Assembly: GCF_010119385.1 (NCBI RefSeq)
Contig: NZ_VFIE01000017.1
Location: 349,637-413,636, forward strand
DNA length: 64,000 bases
Origin: Nesterenkonia haasae
Lineage (GTDB): Bacteria > Actinomycetota > Actinomycetes > Actinomycetales > Micrococcaceae
Direction: 5' to 3'
Under the pieces are notes generated by a model. That model was not told the DNA's origin, ran no database searches, and saw only the letters and a program-made list of their open reading frames with translations. Positions within the stretch are counted from its first letter, which is position 1. Each line of letters opens with the position of its first letter. A program made the translations under genes and the position numbers. This document shows, in pieces, positions 53,484-61,007 of the stretch.

Positions 53484-54908
53484 ATGTTCTCAAGCCCTCA
53501 GGAAGTCCTGGATTTTATCGAGAAGGAGGACGTCAAATTTGTTGACGTTCGCTTTACTGATCTTCCCGGTCTGCAGCACCACTTCAACGTGCCGGCTCAC
53601 ACCGTAGATCTCGACTTCTTTGAAAATGGCCAGTTGTTCGACGGCTCCTCCATCCGTGGCTTCCAGGGCATTCAGGACTCAGACATGCAGCTGATCCCTG
53701 ATCCCTCCAGCGCGTACGTGGATGAGTACCGCGAGGCTAAGACACTGATCATGACGTTCTCCATCGTCAACCCGCGTACAGGGGATCCCTACGCTCGTGA
53801 CCCCCGCGGCGTCGCTCAGAAGGCTGAAGAGTACCTGGCTTCGTCCGGAATCGCCGACACCGCGTTCTTCGGCCCAGAAGCCGAGTTCTTCCTGTTCGAC
53901 AAGGTGGCTTTCAAGTCCTCACCTGAGCATTCTTTCTACTCTTTGGATGCTAAGGAAGCCATCTGGGGGTCGTCTGACGAGTTCGCTGAAGGCCCAGGCG
54001 GCCATAAAATGGCCACCAAGGGCGGATACTACCCGGTCTCCCCTCAGGATCAGACGGCCGATGTACGTGACGAAATTGTGCTCGCCCTGGAGCGTGCTGG
54101 GCTCTCCGTTGAACGCTCACACCACGAGGTCGGTGGGCCGGGCCAGCAAGAGATCAACTATAAGTTCAACACGCTGACGCTCTCCGCCGACGATGTCCAG
54201 AAATTCAAGTACGTGGTGAAGAACACCGCCGCAAACTACGGCCTCGCCGCCACGTTCATGCCTAAGCCCATCTTCGGTGAGAACGGTTCCGGCATGCACG
54301 TCCACCAGTCGTTGTGGGCTGAGGGCGAGCCTCTGTTCTTTTCCGAGACTGGTTACGCGAACCTCTCCGACACCGCCCGGTGGTACATCGGCGGACTGCT
54401 GAAGCACGCTCACGCTCTGCTCGCGTTCACGAACCCCACCGTCAACTCCTATAAGCGCCTGGTGAAGGGCTACGAAGCTCCGGTCTCTCTGGTGTACTCC
54501 CAGGGCAACCGCTCGGCTGCCATCCGCATCCCGATCACCGGTTCAAACCCCAAGGCCAAGCGCTTGGAGTTCCGCGCACCTGACGCCTCAGGCAACCCGT
54601 ACCTGGCGTTCTCGGCCATGTTGATGGCCGGACTGGACGGAATCAAGAACCGCATCGAACCCCACGAGCCAGTGGACAAAGACCTTTACGAGCTTCCCCC
54701 CGAGGAACTCAAGGACATTCCACAGGCTCCCGGCACACTGGATGAGGCACTGTTGGCTCTGGAAGCTGATCATGACTTCCTGCTCGAAGGCGGAGTGTTC
54801 ACCGCAGAGCTGATCGAGGCTTGGGTTGAATACAAGCGTGAGGAAGAAATCGAGCCGCTGAACCTGCGTCCGAACCCATACGAGTTCGAGCTCTACTTCT
54901 CAGTCTAG
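53484..54908 (+). CDS. glnA: Glutamine synthetase type I
   Basis: A 474-residue GS I-beta enzyme that makes glutamine from glutamate, ammonia and [23 protein letters not shown] starts the N-terminal beta-grasp domain; [10 protein letters not shown] and the [12 protein letters not shown] block bind metal and substrates; [20 protein letters not shown] follows. The adenylylation tyrosine is Tyr402 ([11 protein letters not shown]), matching E. coli Tyr397; the modifying enzyme GlnE is encoded at 61004. ATG 53484 has AAGGAG about 10 nt upstream. The promoter carries a full GlnR box, and a large hairpin follows at 54967. Confidence 0.97.
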   Translation: MFSSPQEVLDFIEKEDVKFVDVRFTDLPGLQHHFNVPAHTVDLDFFENGQLFDGSSIRGFQGIQDSDMQLIPDPSSAYVDEYREAKTLIMTFSIVNPRTGDPYARDPRGVAQKAEEYLASSGIADTAFFGPEAEFFLFDKVAFKSSPEHSFYSLDAKEAIWGSSDEFAEGPGGHKMATKGGYYPVSPQDQTADVRDEIVLALERAGLSVERSHHEVGGPGQQEINYKFNTLTLSADDVQKFKYVVKNTAANYGLAATFMPKPIFGENGSGMHVHQSLWAEGEPLFFSETGYANLSDTARWYIGGLLKHAHALLAFTNPTVNSYKRLVKGYEAPVSLVYSQGNRSAAIRIPITGSNPKAKRLEFRAPDASGNPYLAFSAMLMAGLDGIKNRIEPHEPVDKDLYELPPEELKDIPQAPGTLDEALLALEADHDFLLEGGVFTAELIEAWVEYKREEEIEPLNLRPNPYEFELYFSV

Positions 54909-54966
54909 AAAGCAGCCTGATAGCGGTTTGGCGTTGCCTGGTCACAGTCAGGCGACCTTGGAAGCG

Positions 54967-55030
54967 CACGGAAGCGGCCCCTCCCCCGGCAGACGGTTTC
55001 ATCACTGCCGAGTGAGGGGCCGCTTCCGTG
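54967..55030. terminator. Long bidirectional terminator hairpin after glnA
   Basis: A perfect 17-bp stem (CACGGAAGCGGCCCCTC at 54967-54983 with its exact complement at 55014-55030) encloses a 30-nt loop that holds a second small stem (CGGCAG/CTGCCG). It separates convergent glnA and the AI-2E family gene. Confidence 0.9.
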
Positions 55031-55054
55031 TGTAGGTCTCACGCGTGACTGAGG

Positions 55055-56269
55055 TCAGTTGTTGTCTGTCTCGGCTTTTTCCTGGTCATCCTGAGAGTCT
55101 TCGGCTTGCTGGGCGTGGGCCTCGGCAACCTCTTCCTTCGCGTCCTCCACCGGTGAGCTCCCAGTATCTTGGTCGCGACCGGACCAAACCTTGATAACGC
55201 CCCAGGCGGCTGCTGCAAGTGGCACCGCCAGGACGGCCCCGATGACGCCGCTGAGGACCGTGCCTGCGGTAAGCGCCATCAGAATCACCAGCGCATGCAA
55301 CTGCAGGGTTTGAGCCATGACCACTGGCTGCAGGAAATTGCTCTCCAACTGCTGGACCAGAATCACGACGGCCAGCACAATCAGGGCTACGACCGGGCCG
55401 TTGGCGACCAGGGCGACCAGGGTCGCCAGTATTCCCGCGACCGTGGCACCTACGATGGGAATGAACCCTCCGAGGAAGACGATCACGCCCAGCGGAAGAG
55501 CCAACGGAACCTGCAGGACCAGCAACGCGATGGTAATGCCGACTGCATCCGCGCCTGCGATGATTGCGGTGCCTCGAATGTAGCCGCCGAAGGTTTTCTG
55601 AACCTTGTCTCCTGAGGCGATCCACTGCTCGCGGAAGTGCAGGGGGGTCCACGAAATGAAGAATGCCCAGATGCGGTCGCCGTCCTTGAGGAAGAAGAAC
55701 AGAAAAACCAGCAGCAGCACCAACCCGGTGAAGAAGGTGCCCGCAGCACTGATAGTCGTCACTGCGCCCGTACCGAACTCGGCACTAGTCAGAAATGAGG
55801 TGGTGGTGTCGATGGCATCATCGATCTGTTCCTGATCGATGGTGAAGCCCAGGTTGCCTATCGTGTCTTCGGCCACTTGGCGCAGCTGGTTAAACCCTTC
55901 GACCGCTTGGTCCACAAGGTTTGACCATTCATTGATCACGGAGAAGACCAAGCCAGTGCCCACCCCGCCCAGAATCAGCAGGGAACCGAGGAAGACCGTC
56001 CACGCCGAGAGCATGTTGGACATGACCCGACGGGTGAGTCTCACCAGTGGCCATAGGGCGCATGCAAGGATGATCGCTATCAAGGTGGGGATCACGACCA
56101 CCGTCAGATTCAGCAGCGCGAAGACCAGCAGGCCCACCACGGTGCTGACCACCAGCAGCTGCACCGCCCGCGTCCCCAATCGGCCCATGGTGTCTGTCCA
56201 CATGCCTGACAGCGTGAAGTGTGGCCGATCTCTCCCGCCGGCTGTCACATCGCTAGGTGAGTTCCTCAC
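55055..56269 (-). CDS. AI-2E family transporter (permease-like)
   Basis: A 404-residue membrane protein of the AI-2E/TqsA/YdbI superfamily with eight hydrophobic segments, including the paired VGLLVFALLNLTVVVIPTLI and the C-terminal GVIVFLGGFIPIVGATVAGI with VQQLESNFLQPVVMAQTLQL, the family signature. The C-terminal tail (about 365-404) is acidic. The family contains Na+/H+ antiporters and exporters; autoinducer-2 transport should not be assumed. The start is GTG 56269 with GGGAGG 5 nt upstream. Confidence 0.88.
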   Translation of the reverse strand: MRNSPSDVTAGGRDRPHFTLSGMWTDTMGRLGTRAVQLLVVSTVVGLLVFALLNLTVVVIPTLIAIILACALWPLVRLTRRVMSNMLSAWTVFLGSLLILGGVGTGLVFSVINEWSNLVDQAVEGFNQLRQVAEDTIGNLGFTIDQEQIDDAIDTTTSFLTSAEFGTGAVTTISAAGTFFTGLVLLLVFLFFFLKDGDRIWAFFISWTPLHFREQWIASGDKVQKTFGGYIRGTAIIAGADAVGITIALLVLQVPLALPLGVIVFLGGFIPIVGATVAGILATLVALVANGPVVALIVLAVVILVQQLESNFLQPVVMAQTLQLHALVILMALTAGTVLSGVIGAVLAVPLAAAAWGVIKVWSGRDQDTGSSPVEDAKEEVAEAHAQQAEDSQDDQEKAETDNN

Positions 56270-56489
56270 ACTTGCCTCCCGCAGGTCTGTTATTGATGAG
56301 TCAAGCCCACAATACTCCGACTCGAAAGGGTGGGGAGCGTTCGACCGCAGCAGATCTTTAAACTGGGCGGGATTCAGCTGAGTGAACCATCAGCGATGCC
56401 GGTAAAGTGCTGAAGTGGCAGCTCGGAATGAGATGACCCGCTGTACGAACGGTTCACAGCAACACGGAGCTCGTGAGGAGACGACGCCG

Positions 56490-57101
56490 TTGACTACTTA
56501 CTTCACCAGCGACCACCACTTTGGCCATGCCAACATCATTCGTTACTGCGACAGGCCGTTCGACGGAGTCGACGATATGGATGAGGGCCTCATCGCACGG
56601 TGGAACGAGACCGTCGGGGTGGAGGATGTGGTCTGGGTGCTCGGGGACTATTCGCTGCACGATCACGATAAGGGGCTGAGCTACCTCCCCCGTCTGAACG
56701 GCACCAAGTACCTGGTGATCGGGAACCATGACCGTTGCTCACCCACTCAGCCAGACGGTTCTCTCTACGTTCCGATGTACCTAGAAGCCGGCTTCGCGAC
56801 CGTGGTCACGCAGGCAGAAGTCACCTTGCCCTCAGTGGAGCCCGGAGGCGAAGAGCTCCGGGTGCTCCTGTCGCACTATCCATATGCAGGCGAATCACAC
56901 ACCAAGCAAGATAGGCATCAGCGGTTCCGATACCGAGATCTTGGCCATCCCCTGGTGTGCGGGCACGTGCACACCGAGTGGAGAACACAGGTTTCGTCTC
57001 AGGGCACCGTTCAAGTCAATGTCGGCGTGGACCAGTGGGATTTCCGACCGGTCACCGCAGAACAGATACACCGCACCATCCTTGCCGCATCACCGGCCTG
57101 A
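56490..57101 (+). CDS. Metallophosphoesterase
   Basis: A 203-residue calcineurin-like phosphoesterase. Metal ligands are seen in TSDHHFGHANII (Asp and His), VVWVLGDYSLHD (Asp), YLVIGNHDR (Asn-His), LLSHYPY (His) and CGHVHTEW (His-x-His). It hydrolyses a phosphoester; the physiological substrate is unknown. I take TTG 56490 as the start because GAGGAGA lies 9 nt upstream and the domain begins with TTYFTSDHHFGH; the frame open to 56415 adds 25 non-conserved residues. Confidence 0.85.
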   Translation: MTTYFTSDHHFGHANIIRYCDRPFDGVDDMDEGLIARWNETVGVEDVVWVLGDYSLHDHDKGLSYLPRLNGTKYLVIGNHDRCSPTQPDGSLYVPMYLEAGFATVVTQAEVTLPSVEPGGEELRVLLSHYPYAGESHTKQDRHQRFRYRDLGHPLVCGHVHTEWRTQVSSQGTVQVNVGVDQWDFRPVTAEQIHRTILAASPA

Positions 57102-57137
57102 GAGGGCCCCGGCCAAGGTCCTATGGGCCTGGCCCTC
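57102..57137. terminator. Hairpin terminator behind the phosphoesterase gene
   Basis: GAGGGCC (57102-57108) and GGCCCTC (57131-57137), with an inner GGCC/GGCC stem (57111-57114 and 57126-57129), make a strong stem between two convergent genes. Confidence 0.65.
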
Positions 57138-57172
57138 GCAGGTGAGTCAGGTACGACTCAGAGACCCACACT

Positions 57173-58333
57173 TCACTCAAGCGGACCGAGAATATAGGCA
57201 GCTAACGTGCGGTGGGCTGATTCATCATCCGAGGGATGGTGAATGCCCGCCAGCACATCGCGGTAGAGCCTGCTCAGTTCCGAGGTGCGATGGTACTGGG
57301 CTCCCCCGCCGACACTGAGGGCGGTGTCCACGATATACCTTGCCGTGCGGGTCGCAGAGGTGCGCAGGCTCACCAGCCTGGGGAACCAGGACGGGCCGTG
57401 GCTCTGTCCGGTCTCCACATCCGACGCGACACTGTACAGGTGCGCATCCAAGGCCAACTGCCGCAGCTGCGCCTCGGCGACCTTGTATCGAAAGTCGGGG
57501 TCCTGATCCAGCGTGGTGCCGGTGCTGAGTGCCTTTCTCTGATTCGGGAGCTCCGCGGCCAGTTCGAGGGCTCTGTCACCTATTCCGGTGTAAACCGCAG
57601 CCAGCAGGGTCAGAAAAGACGAAAAGATGGAAAACACCAACGGATCCTGGTTGGGCCCCAGGGGGAGCTTCCGCACCACACGCTTCTGAGGGACGTTCGC
57701 GTGGTCCAGCTCGGTCGTATGGGACTGAGTCGCGCGCATCCCAAGGGTGTCCCAATTTTCGATGGTTCTCCAGCCGGTGGCCTCCCGCGGCAGAAACCCA
57801 AAGATCAACGGCAGCTCGCCGTCTTCTCCGGTGGCCTCGACGTCCTTGCCGAACAGCCCAAGTCGGGTCCATACGGGAGCTAAGGTCGTGAAAATTTTGG
57901 TCCCGGTGAAGGTCACAGATCCGTCTTCAGAAACACGAGCCTCGGTGACTGAGTCAAAGAGGACGGCGTCGTTACCCGCCTCAGAGATGCCGAAGGCAAA
58001 GATGTGCCCCTGCGCCGCTTCACTCAGGACCTGTTCGAACGCGGTGTGGCCAAGCTGCACCATTTGCCGCGCAACCGATACCCAAATCTGGTGCATGTTC
58101 ACCGCCAGGGAAGTGGCCGGAGCGTAGCTGGCCAAGAGTCGTTGAGCCTTCACCAGGTGCGGCAACTCCCACCCCAAACCTCCGTGTTCAGTCGGAACCA
58201 ACGCACGTAAGTAGCCCGCCTCCTGGAGCTCATCAAGGTCTTCGTGGCAGAACTCGTTGCGTTCGTCGTACCCTGCCGCTCGTCCTCGAATACGTTCCAG
58301 CAGCTCTGCGCTCAGGACATCGTCGATCGACAT
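57173..58333 (-). CDS. Acyl-CoA dehydrogenase family flavoprotein
   Basis: A 386-residue ACAD-fold protein: helical N-terminal domain (LDELQEAGYLRALVPTEHGG), FAD/substrate-binding beta domain (IFAFGISEAGNDAVLFDSVT and VTFTGTKIFTTLAPVWTRLG) and helical C-terminal domain. The usual catalytic Glu of acyl-CoA dehydrogenases is not obvious, and the C-terminal part YHRTSELSRLYRDVLAGIHH resembles the flavin-monooxygenase/desulfurisation branch, so the reaction is uncertain. ATG 58333 has GAGAGG 8 nt upstream; the frame extends to 58456 without conservation. It is 19 nt behind the lipoate ligase gene, a likely two-gene operon. Confidence 0.8.
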   Translation of the reverse strand: MSIDDVLSAELLERIRGRAAGYDERNEFCHEDLDELQEAGYLRALVPTEHGGLGWELPHLVKAQRLLASYAPATSLAVNMHQIWVSVARQMVQLGHTAFEQVLSEAAQGHIFAFGISEAGNDAVLFDSVTEARVSEDGSVTFTGTKIFTTLAPVWTRLGLFGKDVEATGEDGELPLIFGFLPREATGWRTIENWDTLGMRATQSHTTELDHANVPQKRVVRKLPLGPNQDPLVFSIFSSFLTLLAAVYTGIGDRALELAAELPNQRKALSTGTTLDQDPDFRYKVAEAQLRQLALDAHLYSVASDVETGQSHGPSWFPRLVSLRTSATRTARYIVDTALSVGGGAQYHRTSELSRLYRDVLAGIHHPSDDESAHRTLAAYILGPLE

Positions 58334-58352
58334 ATATGAACCTCTCACGTAT

Positions 58353-59444
58353 TCAGGGCACCCGGGCGGTCCACGCAGGCGTGCCAAATTTTTCAGCCAC
58401 CAGCTCCTCGGCCCGTTCGAGCTCATGGGGTCGGATTCTCGCCACCCTGGCTCCATAGCGCTGCGCGAATGAGTGGGTGAACACGCCCATGATGTCCTCG
58501 CGTGACATACCCGTCTGGCTGCGAAGCGGGTCTACCCGCTTGGCGGCGGAGGTATGGCCCTTGTCGGATAGCTTCTCGCGTCCGATGCGAAGCACCTGAA
58601 GCATCCGCTGCGCATCTATGTCGTAGCTCATGGTCACATGGTGGAGCATTCCTCCGTTCGCCAACCGTTTCTGAGCTGCGCCGCCGATCTTTCGACCGTG
58701 CCCCTGGCCTTCAGCTGCGGAGACGATGTCGTTGAGCGGCTTATAGGCCGCCTGCACCCCGACCTCGGCCAGCGCCTCCATCACCCAGCTGTCAAGAAAC
58801 GGATAGGAGTCGGCGAAGCTCAACCCGTCGACCAGCGATTGGGGGAAACACAGTGAGTAGGTGATGCAGTTCCCTGACTCCATGAACATTGCCCCTCCAC
58901 CTGATATGCGACGGACCACGACGGCATCCAGGTCTTCAGCAGCCTGACTATCGACCTCGTTGGCCAGAGATTGGAAGGAACCTATGACGACCGCGCGTTC
59001 GGTCCAGTCCCAGAGCCGCAGGAGCGGGGGGCGGCGGCCCGCACCCACCTCCTCCGTGAGCACTTGGTCCAGGGCGACATTGACTGCAATAGGCAACGTC
59101 GTCGCCGGTAAGACCTCCCAATCATAATCCTCCCAGCCCGTAGCGCGTCCCAAAGCCCGGCGAACCGCGACGGCGACCGCACCGGCATTGAACCCGATCA
59201 TCTGGGCTTCTGCTGGAAGCCCCATCGTGACCGCGTGCGCGATCTCTTCACCAGAGGAGGAGACTGGAAGCCCTACTAGTGATGAGTTGAGCGCCGAGAG
59301 CGCCTCATCAGGTTCCAGGAAGAAATCACCATTGACCGAGGCGGCAGAGATGAAGGCACCATCCCCTGTCCCAGAGACCTCTAAATCGGCGACTACGAGT
59401 TTCCCTCCCGGGACCTTATATTCACCATGAACCATGGCTTCCAT
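58353..59444 (-). CDS. Lipoate-protein ligase family protein with N-terminal accessory domain
   Basis: A 363-residue protein of the biotin/lipoate ligase fold. The catalytic domain (about 100-345) contains VVVRRISGGGAMFMESGNC and the lysine motif GRKIGGAAQKRLANGG. The N-terminal 90 residues (VHGEYKVPGGKLVVADLEVS then NGDFFLEPDEALSALNSSL) resemble the small domain that follows the catalytic domain in E. coli LplA, so the order is reversed. It attaches lipoate (or octanoate) to E2 and H proteins. ATG 59444; ATG 59435 is an alternative. Confidence 0.8.
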   Translation of the reverse strand: MEAMVHGEYKVPGGKLVVADLEVSGTGDGAFISAASVNGDFFLEPDEALSALNSSLVGLPVSSSGEEIAHAVTMGLPAEAQMIGFNAGAVAVAVRRALGRATGWEDYDWEVLPATTLPIAVNVALDQVLTEEVGAGRRPPLLRLWDWTERAVVIGSFQSLANEVDSQAAEDLDAVVVRRISGGGAMFMESGNCITYSLCFPQSLVDGLSFADSYPFLDSWVMEALAEVGVQAAYKPLNDIVSAAEGQGHGRKIGGAAQKRLANGGMLHHVTMSYDIDAQRMLQVLRIGREKLSDKGHTSAAKRVDPLRSQTGMSREDIMGVFTHSFAQRYGARVARIRPHELERAEELVAEKFGTPAWTARVP

Positions 59445-59531
59445 CCTAGGAGGTGAGACGGACTTGGGTATTCCGCTGACAGCGGATGTACATCCGGATG
59501 AACCCCAGGCACCTGGATGGTTGTACCGACC

Positions 59532-60539
59532 ATGACCTCCACAGCTTCACGCCCGCTATCTCTGTTGGACCTCGCCCGTGTGCGAGAGCACGAGTCGATA
59601 GCTCAAGGGATCGGTCGGTCTCTTCGGCTGGCCCAGACGGCAGACGCACTGGGCTACAGGCGAATCTGGTTCGCCGAGCACCACAACATGCCCGCTGTTG
59701 CCAGTTCCGCGACTGCGCTGCTTATCCAGCATATTGCCGCCGGAACCCAGAACGTCCGGGTAGGCGCTGGCGGAATAATGCTGCCCAACCATTCGCCACT
59801 GATCATCGCTGAACAGTTCGGGACCCTCGAGACACTGTTCCCTGGCCGGATTGACCTAGGCTTGGGCCGCGCGCCCGGAACTGACGGGGTCACCACGCGC
59901 GCGCTGCGCAGGGACGGCACAGAGGCCGATAGGTTCCCTGAGGACATCATGGAGCTTTCCGGCTACCTCACTGGCCACACCAGAATTCCCGGCGTCCACG
60001 CCTACCCCGGACGGTCCACACGGGTTCCGCTGTATATCCTCGGCTCTTCCCTATACGGAGCCCAACTGGCAGCTCAGCTGGGAGTTCCCTATGCCTTCGC
60101 CAGTCACTTCGCGCCACAGATGCTGGAGCAGGCGGCACACACCTACCGGGAGAACTTCCAGAGCACGGGCTCACTCCAGGGCCCTGACGCCCGTCCTCAC
60201 TTCATCGCCGCGGCAAACGTCATTGCACACGACGACGCCGCTATCGCCGCTGGGCAGCGCAGAGAAGCTGAGGACGGTTGGATTCGAACCATGCTCGGGA
60301 GAAACAAGACCCTTTCAACAGAGGACGTCACCCAGCTGAGGGATCACCCAGCAGGGCAGCAGGTGCTAGGCATGTTGTCGAAGACCGTCGCCGGTACCCA
60401 GGATGAGGTGGTCAGTTGGTTGGACACATTCGCGGACCAGGTCAGCGCTGATGAGCTCATCCTGGTGAACCTGGCTCCCGATGAGGACGTCCAGCACCGC
60501 ACCCTCGAGCTGCTCGCTCCAGAGCCTGGCGGTGCCTAG
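59532..60539 (+). CDS. LLM class flavin-dependent oxidoreductase
   Basis: A 335-residue luciferase-like TIM-barrel flavoenzyme: [80 protein letters not shown] and [20 protein letters not shown] are the standard blocks of the MsnO8/YhbW-like subfamily. It uses reduced FMN and O2 or acts on an unknown substrate. ATG 59532 starts at MTSTASRPL; an ATG 15 nt upstream (59517) is possible. Followed after 21 nt by the thioesterase gene, likely co-transcribed. Confidence 0.87.
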   Translation: MTSTASRPLSLLDLARVREHESIAQGIGRSLRLAQTADALGYRRIWFAEHHNMPAVASSATALLIQHIAAGTQNVRVGAGGIMLPNHSPLIIAEQFGTLETLFPGRIDLGLGRAPGTDGVTTRALRRDGTEADRFPEDIMELSGYLTGHTRIPGVHAYPGRSTRVPLYILGSSLYGAQLAAQLGVPYAFASHFAPQMLEQAAHTYRENFQSTGSLQGPDARPHFIAAANVIAHDDAAIAAGQRREAEDGWIRTMLGRNKTLSTEDVTQLRDHPAGQQVLGMLSKTVAGTQDEVVSWLDTFADQVSADELILVNLAPDEDVQHRTLELLAPEPGGA

Positions 60540-60560
60540 CGCTTCCGATAGGGTCGTGAC

Positions 60561-61007
60561 ATGACCTCAGTAGCTGTGCCGATTGAACTCAGATGGGGAG
60601 ATCAGGACCCCTACGGGCATATCAACAACGTAGCGGTCCTGCGGATTCTGGAGGAGGCTCGCGCACGGGCCTTTTGGACTCCGCCTGGATCATCTGGCCC
60701 GCCGGGAGTTTTTCCGCCACTTGAACCTGACCAGCAGGTCTGGGCATTAGTGGCTGACTTTCAGCTCAAATACCGCAGACAATTGCCCTATCAGCGGGAG
60801 CCAGTCATTGTCGAAATGTCGATCCCGCGAGTCGGAGGAGCGAGCCTCGTGATCGATTATGCCGTGAAGATCAGTGCGGAGTCCGCCGCATGTGTCACTG
60901 CTCAGTCGACGCTGGTCATGGTCGACCGGGACTCCGGCTCACCCCAGCGACTCAGTCCAGAAATACGCCGGAGGTTGCTGGACTACGGCCCAGCCGCGCG
61001 GATCTAG
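60561..61007 (+). CDS. Acyl-CoA thioesterase (4HBT hot-dog fold)
   Basis: A 148-residue hot-dog-fold protein. LRWGDQDPYGHINNVAVLRI carries the conserved Asp and the GHINN loop, and residues 70-110 contain the long central strands FQLKYRRQLPYQREPVIVEM. It should hydrolyse short acyl-CoA or 4-hydroxybenzoyl-CoA-type thioesters. Its TAG stop (61005-61007) and the glnE stop (61006-61004) share the palindrome CTAG. Confidence 0.85.
   Translation: MTSVAVPIELRWGDQDPYGHINNVAVLRILEEARARAFWTPPGSSGPPGVFPPLEPDQQVWALVADFQLKYRRQLPYQREPVIVEMSIPRVGGASLVIDYAVKISAESAACVTAQSTLVMVDRDSGSPQRLSPEIRRRLLDYGPAARI

Noticed and set aside
55055-56269. Autoinducer-2 exporter as evidence for quorum sensing
   Set aside because: The family name is historical; members include ion antiporters, and no luxS or receptor gene is present.
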